Part shown: piece after piece, positions 29,200-38,463 of the stretch
Layout of the letters: each line of letters starts with the position of its first letter
Numbering within the stretch: the stretch's first letter is position 1
Assembly (NCBI GenBank): GCA_014376435.1
Contig: JACMRL010000042.1
Span: forward strand, 1 to 64,000
DNA: 64,000 bases
Origin: Bdellovibrio sp.
Lineage (GTDB): Bacteria; Bdellovibrionota; Bdellovibrionia; Bdellovibrionales; Bdellovibrionaceae
Direction of reading: 5' to 3'
Translations under genes and position numbers: made by a program
Notes under the pieces: generated by a model
What the model saw: the letters and a program-made list of their open reading frames with translations, nothing else
Database searches by the model: none
What the model was told of the DNA's origin: nothing

Positions 29200-29672
29200 T
29201 AGTTCGGCCCTCCGGTTAATAACTCAGGAGAAAATCCAGCTTTCAAACCGATATCCATTGCGGCTACCACGTGTTCATACTGAATCTCGTCTGAGATTGC
29301 CATTTTCACTCCGCCTTTATCTGGATACATTTGCTTCACTTTTGAAAGGTCAGCTAACAAAGATTCTTTGTCGTATGTTCCATTGATCATCGGTAAAGTT
29401 CTAACTTCTTTACCGATGTAAAGGATGTAACCATTGGCTCGAATGTCTAGTCGTAAAACTAAATCTTCGAGCGGTGGTGGTTTAAGTTCTTTTTGCTCAA
29501 GGTCGCGTGGTGACGCAAACGAAGCGCCTAACTGAATCATCGATACCTGCGTCCAAACCGCTGATATAAGGAGGAACGTAATCAGCACGGACATCAAGTC
29601 GATGACTGGAACTAAATTCAGTTCTACGTTAGGATCTCGTCCTCTACCACCACCACTACTTATTTGAGCCAT
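29199..29672 (-). CDS. ExbD/TolR-family stator protein (first copy)
   Basis: 157 residues. NVELNLVPVIDLMSVLITFLL is the typical ExbD/TolR start, with the essential Asp in the helix. The periplasmic part ends with IQYEHVVAAMDIGLKAGF, matching the TolR C-terminal domain. A Gly/Arg-rich N-terminus (SSGGGRGRDPN) faces the cytoplasm. Two different ExbD proteins with one ExbB is the layout of Agl motors and of some Tol systems. Confidence 0.9.
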   Translation of the reverse strand: MAQISSGGGRGRDPNVELNLVPVIDLMSVLITFLLISAVWTQVSMIQLGASFASPRDLEQKELKPPPLEDLVLRLDIRANGYILYIGKEVRTLPMINGTYDKESLLADLSKVKQMYPDKGGVKMAISDEIQYEHVVAAMDIGLKAGFSPELLTGGPN

Positions 29673-29732
29673 AAATCACTCTCCGAGATAAATAAACTTT
29701 TAAAAAACTTCAAACAAAAAACTAAAATTAAT

Positions 29733-29774
29733 TAATCTTTCATCTTGTCGCAGACTAATCTTTCATCTTGTCGC
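29733..29774 (-). repeat. Direct repeat duplicating the 3' tail of the ExbB gene
   Basis: A 19-bp sequence occurs at 29733-29751 and again at 29756-29774 (period 23). The right copy encodes the last residues (DKMKD) and most of the stop codon of the ExbB gene. The left copy lies just past the stop. This looks like a small tandem duplication that left the gene intact. Confidence 0.85.
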
Positions 29775-30429
29775 GATTAGCAGTTACTAAATTCATTAGT
29801 GACATGCTTGTTTCGATCATTTCGTTTTCTGCTTTTTGAATCATATGCTGAAACAATCCGTAGAATACGATTGCCACGATTGCGGTGATTAGACCGAAAC
29901 CAGTACAATTTAACGCGTGCGAAATACCCGCTGATAACAATTCAGCTTTTTTAGCTGGATCGGCATCGGCTACGGCACGGAATGAACCGATCATACCAAT
30001 GATCGTTCCTAATAAACCCGCAAGTACGGCAATATTACCGAACACGGCTAAGAAAGCTGTCCAACCTTCAAGGCGCGGCATTTCTCTTAATACGCTTGCG
30101 TCCATGGCAACTTGCACTTCTTCATCTGGGCGCTTGTTCAACGCTTGTACTAATCCGGCCTTAACCGTATTTGCAAGTGGTGTTGGTTTCGCATCACAAA
30201 AAGAAATTGCTTGGCGTAAATCACCCGCAACGATCATACGGAAAACTTGATCCGTAAATTCTTTTTTATCCACGCGTAAAGATTTTAAAGTCATGAATCT
30301 TTCGACCACTAACACGAGTGTTAGTACCGCAAAAATCAAGATCACATACATGACCGCTCCACCTTCGGTGAAAGCTCTTAAAACCGGGTTCATATTTTCT
30401 GCTGCTGCTGCTGTAACGACTGGGTCCAC
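29755..30429 (-). CDS. ExbB/TolQ/MotA-family proton channel protein
   Basis: 224 residues with three membrane helices: VMYVILIFAVLTLVLVVERF, then the pair around NIAVLAGLLGTIIGMIGSF and TGFGLITAIVAIVFYGLF. The LLGTIIGM motif is the family hallmark and lines the proton path. A cytoplasmic loop lies between helices 1 and 2. It should form a pentamer with ExbD dimers inside. Followed by two exbD genes and preceded by the FHA/TonB-like gene, which matches the Agl motor setting more than iron uptake. Confidence 0.93.
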   Translation of the reverse strand: MDPVVTAAAAENMNPVLRAFTEGGAVMYVILIFAVLTLVLVVERFMTLKSLRVDKKEFTDQVFRMIVAGDLRQAISFCDAKPTPLANTVKAGLVQALNKRPDEEVQVAMDASVLREMPRLEGWTAFLAVFGNIAVLAGLLGTIIGMIGSFRAVADADPAKKAELLSAGISHALNCTGFGLITAIVAIVFYGLFQHMIQKAENEMIETSMSLMNLVTANRDKMKD

Positions 30430-30446
30430 GATAATCCTCCTGTAAA

Positions 30447-32471
30447 TTATTTTTGACCTTGAAACAAAAATGGATAAGTAACTTCGGCAAAGCTACCCGC
30501 GGGTGGCTCTGGAAATCTTAAAGATAACATTCGCGAACGAACGCACTCTTCAACTGCTGAATTGCCGATTGTCGATTTGCTGTGAACCACTTGAGCATTT
30601 TTAGCAACGCCCTTTTCGTGAATTTCCCAGCTAATCACAACCTTACCTTCAAGCTTGGTATCTTTTTTAAATTCGCGATCGTAACAAGATTTGAACGCCG
30701 ACAAGGCCGAACGAACCACGCGACGAACCGCTTCTCTATCAATCGAACCACTAAATTCTTCTTCGGCACCACCGGCCTGAATCGCCACTTGGTCTTTACT
30801 TCCAAAACCAGTTCCGCTTCCGTAAGCGCTCATGCCGGTTCCGCGACCTTTTGTTCCGATGCCGGCGATACCTTGCGTGGCCGTACCTTTTCCGCCGGCG
30901 CCCGTATCTTTAAATTTAGAACCTAAATCATCGCCCGCGCGATTTTCATTGTAACCCGAAGCGCCCGTTGCTTTTTCACCGGCACCAAGTAATTCACCTG
31001 ACCCGCTGTAAGCTTTATCTAATTTGGAACGCGCTCCGCCCGATCCAAAAGCTGCTAGTAAGCCTGAATTTGTTGGATCTGGTTCTTTGCTTTGCGCATT
31101 TGCCGCAGATTTATCGCCCGTCTTTACTGCTCCGCCTTGCTTGGTTGAAGTGAACATCTTCGCTTTTAATTTCGAATCTTTTGGTTTTACTTCATTCGCG
31201 CGACCCGCACTTTGTGCTGCCTGAGATTTTTGTTCAGGTTTATTTGGATCACCCTTAGTTTTGTTTTCTTTTTGCTTATCTGAATCCGTAATTTTTTTCG
31301 GCTCTGGCGGAGGAGTTGGTTTTTTCTCAACTTGCTCTTTCGGATTTTGTACAGGCGCTGGCGGAGTCGGTGGTTTTATATCGACCGGCGGTTTATTAAA
31401 AATAACCTGCGCCACACGTTGAATTTCTTCTTCTTTAACCGCTTGTTTTGGTACCGTCACCGATACGATCAAACTAGCTAAAGCCGCAATAATTAATGCC
31501 GCTAAAATACCTGTCAACTCAGAAGAAGTTAAAATCAGTGGAGATTCAAATGGCACGGCCGGAGCAATCGGCGCGTAACGCACAATTAATTGCATACCGT
31601 TGATCAAAGTTACGAAGACTGCTTCGTTTTGTTGAAGCTTGTAATTTTGATCGCCTGATTTTTTGATATCACCATCTTTTTGAATTTCCACAACCATTTC
31701 GGCCGTAGTACGAACCGTAACCCCATTGGTTAAATCTAAAAATGACCAATCTTTTGGCGATGAACCTTCAGGTACTTGAATTTCATGACGGCTACCCAAT
31801 TTTTTAATTCCCGTCGGAACAAAATGGTATGTATTCAGAATTCGCTCTTTCCAAGAAACGATCACTTCAACCAATTGGCCTTTGCCCGGCTTAATAAAAT
31901 CTCTTAAATCTCTATTCTCGCTTGGCGGAGCAAAAGTTTTTTTATTTTTTCCACCTTTTTTGCTAAATACATTTCCACGTAGAGTATTACTTTTTGAAGC
32001 CACTAGCGGAGATTGAATGAATGGTTTCGCGGTTTCGACTGAAGCTTTAGAAGATGTCGGCATTGCTGCTGCTATCACCGTCGCGGCTACGGCTGCTTGC
32101 ACGGCTGCTCTCGGAGCCGTTGGTTCGATCACAATTTCAGATCCGGTTTTTGGTGAGTGCACTGGTTTCGGTGCGCCAACAAAAAATGCAATTTTAAACG
32201 GTCCAACCGTAAACTCGTCGCCCGATTGAATTGCCTCATCTAAAACACCTTGGCCATTTTTAAAAGTTCCTTGAGTTGAACCCAAGTCGCATAAATAAAA
32301 TTGGTTGCCACGTTTTTCGATCAAACAATGAATTGAAGAAACTTCGCTTGAATCCAAGTCGACGTCTACCTCGGCATTGTGTCCGAATAAAACCTGATCT
32401 TTATCGACGAATTGCTTCACAACTTGAATCTGGTCATTCTTAAAAACTCTAAATATCAATGGTGATTTCAA
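30447..32471 (-). CDS. FHA-domain protein with TonB-like (AgmX-type) C-terminus, GltG-like
   Basis: 674 residues. An N-terminal FHA domain (about 1-100, GSTQGTFKNGQ) should bind phosphothreonine in the cytoplasm. A second beta-rich domain (about 195-305) and one membrane helix (about 335-358) follow. Next come a Pro/Lys-rich stretch, a long Gly/Ala/Lys-rich periplasmic linker, and a C-terminal AgmX/PglI-type domain (SIDREAVRRVVRSALSAFKSCY to FPFLFQG-like end). This is the build of Myxococcus GltG, which couples the stator to the outer membrane. Start is TTG, overlapping the upstream stop by 4 nt. The function in gliding is inferred. Confidence 0.83.
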   Translation of the reverse strand: MKSPLIFRVFKNDQIQVVKQFVDKDQVLFGHNAEVDVDLDSSEVSSIHCLIEKRGNQFYLCDLGSTQGTFKNGQGVLDEAIQSGDEFTVGPFKIAFFVGAPKPVHSPKTGSEIVIEPTAPRAAVQAAVAATVIAAAMPTSSKASVETAKPFIQSPLVASKSNTLRGNVFSKKGGKNKKTFAPPSENRDLRDFIKPGKGQLVEVIVSWKERILNTYHFVPTGIKKLGSRHEIQVPEGSSPKDWSFLDLTNGVTVRTTAEMVVEIQKDGDIKKSGDQNYKLQQNEAVFVTLINGMQLIVRYAPIAPAVPFESPLILTSSELTGILAALIIAALASLIVSVTVPKQAVKEEEIQRVAQVIFNKPPVDIKPPTPPAPVQNPKEQVEKKPTPPPEPKKITDSDKQKENKTKGDPNKPEQKSQAAQSAGRANEVKPKDSKLKAKMFTSTKQGGAVKTGDKSAANAQSKEPDPTNSGLLAAFGSGGARSKLDKAYSGSGELLGAGEKATGASGYNENRAGDDLGSKFKDTGAGGKGTATQGIAGIGTKGRGTGMSAYGSGTGFGSKDQVAIQAGGAEEEFSGSIDREAVRRVVRSALSAFKSCYDREFKKDTKLEGKVVISWEIHEKGVAKNAQVVHSKSTIGNSAVEECVRSRMLSLRFPEPPAGSFAEVTYPFLFQGQK

Positions 32472-32779
32472 CGTCCACCCCGTAATCGCTGTATGTCTTC
32501 GGTTGTTCTTCTCATCTCGGGCAGAAAATTCTCTCTTAATTTAATTAAACGCTTATAATTGAAATTCTTTTTTTGAAATAAATAAAATAGTTCCGGTTTT
32601 TGTGCCGAGCCCTCTACTAATTCATCTTCGAAATTCAAAGTTTGCTTACGATCTGTTTTCGATTTAATCACGTTATTTTTATCTAACGGAATATTTGGAT
32701 TGTTTTGCGCAATCGCAAAATGCGCGCCGAAAAATAACAGTAAGGTTGTAAAGCAGCAAATTCTAAGAAGATTCATCAT
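32468..32779 (-). CDS. Small exported protein of the gliding-like cluster
   Basis: 103 residues. A signal peptide ends near HFAIAQ. The mature part has FEDELVEGS, a short aromatic region and LIKLRENFLPEM, followed by a basic tail (RLRGGR). I recall similar short periplasmic proteins in Myxococcus gliding clusters but cannot verify identity. It overlaps the FHA gene by 4 nt and follows the TPR lipoprotein by about 10 nt, so it is probably a structural part of the same machine. Confidence 0.7.
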   Translation of the reverse strand: MMNLLRICCFTTLLLFFGAHFAIAQNNPNIPLDKNNVIKSKTDRKQTLNFEDELVEGSAQKPELFYLFQKKNFNYKRLIKLRENFLPEMRRTTEDIQRLRGGR

Positions 32780-32789
32780 AACCCCATTC

Positions 32790-33620
32790 CTATTGTAAAC
32801 CAGCTTTTGCCTTAATTTCCAATTCCTTTATCACTTGACGAGACTCCGACGGCGGACCCACAAACTTTAGTCTATTCAAAAGGTCTAGCCCTTGTTTGTA
32901 CTTTTTTAGTTCATCAATTTGTAAAATTGCAAAATTTAGCATGACTTCTTTGTTCGCCGGATTTTCTTTAAGAATTTTTTCGTAAATTTCTGCTGCTTCC
33001 TTCGGACGGGCTTTCGCCACTAAAGAAATCGCGTAATTGTTTAGTACTTTTTGATCTTTCATTCCTTTTCGTACCGGAATTTCTAACGCCAACAAAGCTT
33101 TGTTGTAATCTTTTTCTTGAACGTAGATTGCACCAAGGTTAGCTCCTACCAAGCTATCATCCGGATTAATTTCTAAGGCTTTACGAAACATTTTAACGGC
33201 CTCGCGACGGTCGCCCTTCGCTAGCATCACTGTACCTAAGTTACCGTAAACTTCTGAAGATTTTGGATTTGCCGACAAAGCTTTATTCAGTAAATACTGA
33301 GCCGCTTCAAAGCGTCCACGTTTATAATAAACTAACGCTAATGAATTCAAAGCACGTAAATCTTTTGGATTTTGAGTTAAAATCTCTCCACTGGCTTTTT
33401 GAATTTGCTCGTCATTTTGTTGCTTAATGGATTCGTTTAAAGCGGCATACATTGACGACGCGATCGGCGCATCTTTTTTGATTTCTACGTCATCTTGACC
33501 AACCGGCTTCGTATCCGTTACAGCCGTATCTTCGGCTTCTGCACTTTCAACTTCTTTTTTACTAGATGTTGAGCAAGCCGATAAATAGATTAGGGCTGTC
33601 AGAAATAATAGTTTTCTCAT
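32790..33620 (-). CDS. TPR lipoprotein (GltE-like)
   Basis: 276 residues. The lipobox LSAC lies at residues 13-16 and is followed by an acidic linker. About six TPR units cover 55-270, including FEAAQYLLNKALSANPKSSEVYGNLG and REAVKMFRKALEINPDDSLVGANLG patterns. Lipid-anchored TPR proteins act as scaffolds for outer-membrane parts in the Glt machine. It overlaps the large TPR gene by 4 nt. Confidence 0.85.
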   Translation of the reverse strand: MRKLLFLTALIYLSACSTSSKKEVESAEAEDTAVTDTKPVGQDDVEIKKDAPIASSMYAALNESIKQQNDEQIQKASGEILTQNPKDLRALNSLALVYYKRGRFEAAQYLLNKALSANPKSSEVYGNLGTVMLAKGDRREAVKMFRKALEINPDDSLVGANLGAIYVQEKDYNKALLALEIPVRKGMKDQKVLNNYAISLVAKARPKEAAEIYEKILKENPANKEVMLNFAILQIDELKKYKQGLDLLNRLKFVGPPSESRQVIKELEIKAKAGLQ

Positions 33621-36600
33621 TTTTCACCCATCCAGTTTATGTAACGACTGTCTGATCCAATTTCACCTTGGTTGTAATAAAATTTTGAATTACGTGAATT
33701 CATTTTATGTAAAGAATTTTTGTACGCCGTATTGTAAACTTCTAAATCCCATGCGCGGTCTACGGCTACCTTATAACTTTCTTCTGCTTTTTGCGAGAAT
33801 GGCCCAGTGATCTTATCGATCCCTGCTTTATAAAGTTTCTTTTGTTCTTCATTTAAATTCGACGGTAATGGTGTCGCTTGAATTGCCGCCACTAAGTGGT
33901 CATTGGCTTCACCAATTAAATTAAGTGAGCTAACGATTTCGTCCGGCGAATTCAATTTGATCACTTCGGACAACTCTTGATTTAAACGATTCATCACCTC
34001 TAACTTATGATCCACTGCTTTTTTCTGTTTAGCTGGGTCAGCCGGAATATTGATTCGTTTCAATTCAGCAAAAGTTGCCTCAGCTTGACGAAACTTAATT
34101 GGCGCCACATACGAGTTGGCCGCAGTTCGGCGATCCCCCGGTAAACGACGGTGTAAAGCTAGAATATTTTGTTCGGCTTCTTCGGTATCTTTACGGCGAT
34201 TTTGTTTACGTGAAAGTTCGGCAATCCAATGCTCGGCTTCGATCTTTTTATCAAGCGTTGCTTGCGGAAGCTCAACGTACTCTTTATAACTACGAACCGC
34301 TGCGGTCGAAGAGTTCGATTTACGCTGCAACTGTGCCAAAGTAAATAATGTCGCCGCATTTTCAGATTGACGTTTATTGACTTTAATAAACTCGCTGTAT
34401 GCGTTCGCCGCCTCATTTGTTTTACCTAAGGCTTCGTACATAACTGCTGAGTTATAAATGTAATTTGGCACCAATGGGTCTTGTGGATTTTCTTTAGCTA
34501 ACTGTTTGAATAATAGAGCCGATTCTTCAAAGAAACCTGAATCTTGATAAAGCTTAGCTAATAATTTCTGCGCCTTCGGTTTTAATGAAGCGGCAGACTT
34601 ATCCGTTGAGTTAACAACTTTTTTGTAACTTTGAATCGCTTCCATATTACGACCCGAACGTTCAAAATTTACGCCGGCATTGAACATCGCCATGGTTACC
34701 AGTTCAGATTTAGGATTTTGCGCTGCAAATGTTTGGTATTGCTTAGCGGCATCTGAATACTTTTTCTCAACTTCTAGATCTTGTGCTTTTTTGAAATTTG
34801 CTTTTTCTAGAACGTTACGAATGTCACCACCCGCTTTAGACCTAGCGATTGAATCGTTGGCTAAGAGCTCGGTTCCCATTTTTTCCAGGCCCGCATAATC
34901 TTTTTTCAAATTGTAAATATCTAAAAGTAAATTAGCTGAGTATTCAGCATATTTAGTTTTAGGATGCTTTTGCACAATTTCTTTAAAAAGTTTTTCGGCT
35001 GGTCCGAAGTTATTCGTTTGATAATATAAACGACCCATACGAAATTTAATTTCCGCATCTTTATCCGATTTTGGAAACTTTTGTGTATACCAAGCGGCGG
35101 ATTTGATGAATTTTTCTACGCGTGGATCCATTGGGATTGGTTCGATTGAATCACCAACTCGTTTTTGTAATTCTTCATCACGCGGTAATGCTTTTTCAAT
35201 CGATAGAAGTAAATTCTGAGAAGCTTTTGGACCAAATTTGCTATCAGATGCATTTTCCGCTACCCATGCATATTCAGTCGAAGCTTCACTGTATTTACCC
35301 ATATCATAAAGTAATTCCCCGAAAAAGAAGTGCATGTCCGCCACTTGCGGAGAGTCTGAAAACTGCTCGAAGTATAATTTATAACCTTCGCTGGCTGATT
35401 GCCGAGAAAAAGCCGCACGTGAATTCTGTGCCGTTTGATGCTGTTGTAAAATATAATTTCTTAAAGTTTGCTCACGTAATTTATACGAGTTCTGTGCGAA
35501 GGCTTCATCCGAAGAATTCGCCGCGTACCAAGCAGACTTACGATCAAAATCAGTAATCCAACGATATAACTCTTCTTTAAATTGCGGAGAATTTTTCGCA
35601 TAGAAGTAATTCTGTACGATTTGATATTGGTATTCGAAAGCTTTTTTAGAAGTTGGATCTTGAGAAATTAACATTCTGAATACATCTTTCGATGCATCAC
35701 GATTACCTTTATCCGCAAAGAAATAAGCCAACTTTTCAATATTTGCTTTAGCTTCTTTGGTATTGATCGCTTGGAAGTAAGCAACTGCACGTTTTACATC
35801 GCCCGTGTCCGCGAAGAAGATTACTAAATCCCGTAATGCTTCATTTTCTAATTTCGACGTATTTAGTTTACGGCCGCCAACTAGCTGACCACTGGCTTCA
35901 GACTTAGCTCCTTTAACAATGTAATCTAAGTATTTGATTGCCTCATCCGTACGCCCTAAACGGTAAAGACACCAGCCGCCTTTATAGAGTGCAAAAGTGT
36001 TTAAGCGATGTTTTTGGTCTTTAATAATTTTAGAATACTCTTTGTAAGCATCAGCCCACTTTTCATTTTCAAAGTAGTATTCGCCCAAGGCAAAATGCGC
36101 TTCGCCAACGAATGGGCTATTCGGAAATTGTTTTGTTAACCGATCATAATAAAGTGCGCCTTTTTTAGAATCGCCGATTTCAAAATAATTATAACCTAGA
36201 AAGAAAAGTGCTTGGCTAACTTTTTGATCTTTTGGATAGTCATTTAAAAACCATTCATATAATTGAATTGCTTTTTTGTTATATTCACGGGCTTCAGCCA
36301 GATCAAGTTTAGGCTTTATTTTCGATTTTCCATCTTGATATTCTTTCAATTTTTGATCGTAAGTATCTTGTTTACGCGAATCAACTAAAGCCGATTTTTC
36401 GACATAAAGTTCTGCTAAACGTAGCCAAAGTTCACCGCGATTTTGGCTATCTTTAAACTTTTGCGTTAGTTTGTATAATTCTTGAATCTGTAAATCTAAA
36501 GTCTTCTCATAAGCCGCTTGGTCATTATTTTCTGTTCTTAGAAGCTCAGACGACTTAGGTGGTTTAACCCGACTTAAATTGACCGACTGGCGCTCTTGAA

Positions 36601-36835
36601 ACGAAATTTGTGATTCAGGTAAATTTGTATTCGCTTTTTGAATTTCTTTAATCTTTGCTCCGCGACTGTCTTCTTTTACTTTACTTAAAAGTTGACCCAC
36701 GGTTTGTTTTTTCTTCGTGGTCTTCGTCGTTATGGTCTTGGTCGTTTTTTTAGTAGCGGCTAACGCCGCGCTAGAAAACGCCATGCTGAAAGCTAATGCG
36801 GCTGATACAATTTTAAAGCTTATTTTTTTATTCAT
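33617..36835 (-). CDS. Large exported TPR protein (GltI/AgmK-like)
   Basis: 1072 residues. A signal peptide (to about AALAA) is followed by a Thr/Lys-rich stretch (TKKTTKTITTKTTKKK) and then more than ten TPR-like repeats, such as KKGALYYDRLTKQFPNSPFV and AEKLFKEIVQKHPKTKYAEY. Large TPR proteins of this sort (AgmK/GltI) lie in the periplasm of the Myxococcus gliding machine. The ATG at 36835 is preferred; the frame reaches a TTG at 36847 inside the upstream gene. The role is inferred from size, repeats and neighbours. Confidence 0.85.
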   Translation of the reverse strand: MNKKISFKIVSAALAFSMAFSSAALAATKKTTKTITTKTTKKKQTVGQLLSKVKEDSRGAKIKEIQKANTNLPESQISFQERQSVNLSRVKPPKSSELLRTENNDQAAYEKTLDLQIQELYKLTQKFKDSQNRGELWLRLAELYVEKSALVDSRKQDTYDQKLKEYQDGKSKIKPKLDLAEAREYNKKAIQLYEWFLNDYPKDQKVSQALFFLGYNYFEIGDSKKGALYYDRLTKQFPNSPFVGEAHFALGEYYFENEKWADAYKEYSKIIKDQKHRLNTFALYKGGWCLYRLGRTDEAIKYLDYIVKGAKSEASGQLVGGRKLNTSKLENEALRDLVIFFADTGDVKRAVAYFQAINTKEAKANIEKLAYFFADKGNRDASKDVFRMLISQDPTSKKAFEYQYQIVQNYFYAKNSPQFKEELYRWITDFDRKSAWYAANSSDEAFAQNSYKLREQTLRNYILQQHQTAQNSRAAFSRQSASEGYKLYFEQFSDSPQVADMHFFFGELLYDMGKYSEASTEYAWVAENASDSKFGPKASQNLLLSIEKALPRDEELQKRVGDSIEPIPMDPRVEKFIKSAAWYTQKFPKSDKDAEIKFRMGRLYYQTNNFGPAEKLFKEIVQKHPKTKYAEYSANLLLDIYNLKKDYAGLEKMGTELLANDSIARSKAGGDIRNVLEKANFKKAQDLEVEKKYSDAAKQYQTFAAQNPKSELVTMAMFNAGVNFERSGRNMEAIQSYKKVVNSTDKSAASLKPKAQKLLAKLYQDSGFFEESALLFKQLAKENPQDPLVPNYIYNSAVMYEALGKTNEAANAYSEFIKVNKRQSENAATLFTLAQLQRKSNSSTAAVRSYKEYVELPQATLDKKIEAEHWIAELSRKQNRRKDTEEAEQNILALHRRLPGDRRTAANSYVAPIKFRQAEATFAELKRINIPADPAKQKKAVDHKLEVMNRLNQELSEVIKLNSPDEIVSSLNLIGEANDHLVAAIQATPLPSNLNEEQKKLYKAGIDKITGPFSQKAEESYKVAVDRAWDLEVYNTAYKNSLHKMNSRNSKFYYNQGEIGSDSRYINWMGEK

Positions 36836-36837
36836 AT

Positions 36838-38463
36838 TTACTCGCAACTTTGTTTTCCGAGGTAGTGATAATTACCAATTTCATCCAACCAATATTCACC
36901 CTGAAACGGGTAATATTCGTAGCCATTTTGAATGTAGAATGAACGATCTTGATTTTGACTATTGCCATCTTCAGCTAAGTCTTTGCCGGTGATACGTTTT
37001 TTTAAAGATTCTTTTTTACCGTTAATCATTTCGTAACGGATGAAGCTTGCTTGCTCATTCAAATCACGAAGTTCGGCACGCATATTTAGTAAGTTGGCTT
37101 TAACCATATCACCAATTACGCTGCGGGCACTTTTTAAACGATTGTTCACGATCCGAGTTGCATAAGCACCCACCGGAGTTGATTTTAAGTTCGGATTTTC
37201 TTCGATAATTTTTCGCTCATCACTTAATTTTTTTAAGTAAGCGTAAGTACGACGAACATCGCCTTCTTCCGCGATATGTTTAATCGCATTATAAGGAATA
37301 CTAAAAGATTTTTTAGATTCAGGATCTTTTTTAGTAATGTAGGCTTTATTCACTTCTTGGAAGTAAGCTTCCGAAGAATGATTTTGGCTTAAATACTGAT
37401 TCATCTTAGCGTAGATAGGTCCATACTGAGTTTCAAATAACCCAACTGTTTTTTCCATCTCGTCATATTTACAGATGTATAAATAAACGATCGATCTCAA
37501 AAGTAAAGTCTCTGGAATATAAGCATCTTCATAAAATGTTGAATGCAGAGTTTGAAAGTTACTTAACGTAGATCTAAAACGGGCGGCACGTAACATCGCC
37601 CAAGTTTTTTCAAACAAAGCTTCATGCCACATCACGCTATCACGCGGAATAGAAGAGTAAGCTTCGATTGATTTTTCCCAACTACCTTTTTGATAATAAG
37701 TGCGGGCAATCGATAACTGTGCGGCCACACGATTTGTATCAGTTACTTTAGCCGTTGAACGAGTATCTAATAATTTTTTAAAACTTTGCAAAGCTAAATC
37801 AGGTTGCTTTGCTTCGGCTTGCGCTAAACCACGTCCGTAAAGTGCACTGAAGTAAAACCGACTTTGTTCGCCGACTTTATTGTAAAGTTGCACGGCTTCT
37901 TGATGTAGACCGGCCTTATGTTTAATTTCACCTAAGCGAAAGTAAAGCATATCGCGGTACTGGGTTGGCACTTGGTTAACGTCAATTCTTTGAATTGCGT
38001 AGTTAAGTAAAGTTTCATCACCTAAACGATCGGTTACAATTAATAAATTTTCAATCGCTTGACGTGTCCAGCGCTGATCCCCATTTTTGATCACGTCTAC
38101 GAATTGAAACGCGGCGGCTTGATTCAAGTTCATTTCCATTAAACTTAAACCTAAGTAATATTTAATCTGCGAACGCTCACTGGCCAAATCGCCTCTTTTT
38201 GAAAGGCTTAAAAATGCATTAGCGGCCTGTGGATACTGGGCTGACTTCATCAGTCCCAATGCACTGGAAAGCTGACTGCGAGTCGTAATTGTTTTACTAG
38301 CCGTGTAAATTTTCGGGCTTGGCGCCGCTTTGCGAGTCGTCGTAATTTTTTTGGTGGTTACAACGTTTTTAGCGGGAGCAGCTTTTGCTAGCGGCGTCCA
38401 ACCTAACAATGAAACCAAAGCACAGATATGTATTAAGAATATTTTAACAATGTTTTTTTTCAT
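36838..38463 (-). CDS. Exported TPR protein (GltD-like position)
   Basis: 541 residues. A signal peptide ends near PLAKAA and a Thr/Lys-rich stretch (VVTTKKITTTRKAAP) follows, echoing the one in the next gene. TPR-like helices run from about 70 to 330. The C-terminal third is helical with no clear repeats and ends with GNYHYLGKQSCE. It overlaps the barrel gene upstream by 4 nt. Probably a periplasmic scaffold of the gliding-like machine. Confidence 0.8.
   Translation of the reverse strand: MKKNIVKIFLIHICALVSLLGWTPLAKAAPAKNVVTTKKITTTRKAAPSPKIYTASKTITTRSQLSSALGLMKSAQYPQAANAFLSLSKRGDLASERSQIKYYLGLSLMEMNLNQAAAFQFVDVIKNGDQRWTRQAIENLLIVTDRLGDETLLNYAIQRIDVNQVPTQYRDMLYFRLGEIKHKAGLHQEAVQLYNKVGEQSRFYFSALYGRGLAQAEAKQPDLALQSFKKLLDTRSTAKVTDTNRVAAQLSIARTYYQKGSWEKSIEAYSSIPRDSVMWHEALFEKTWAMLRAARFRSTLSNFQTLHSTFYEDAYIPETLLLRSIVYLYICKYDEMEKTVGLFETQYGPIYAKMNQYLSQNHSSEAYFQEVNKAYITKKDPESKKSFSIPYNAIKHIAEEGDVRRTYAYLKKLSDERKIIEENPNLKSTPVGAYATRIVNNRLKSARSVIGDMVKANLLNMRAELRDLNEQASFIRYEMINGKKESLKKRITGKDLAEDGNSQNQDRSFYIQNGYEYYPFQGEYWLDEIGNYHYLGKQSCE

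Noticed and set aside
28594-32471. TonB-ExbB-ExbD iron uptake system
   Set aside because: The TonB-like protein has an FHA head and an AgmX-type C-terminus, there are two ExbD copies, and no TonB-dependent receptor is near. TPR and barrel genes point to a Glt-like machine.
36838-36847. TTG start for the large TPR gene inside the upstream gene
   Set aside because: The ATG at 36835 gives a cleaner signal peptide start (MNKKIS), and the extra residues add nothing.
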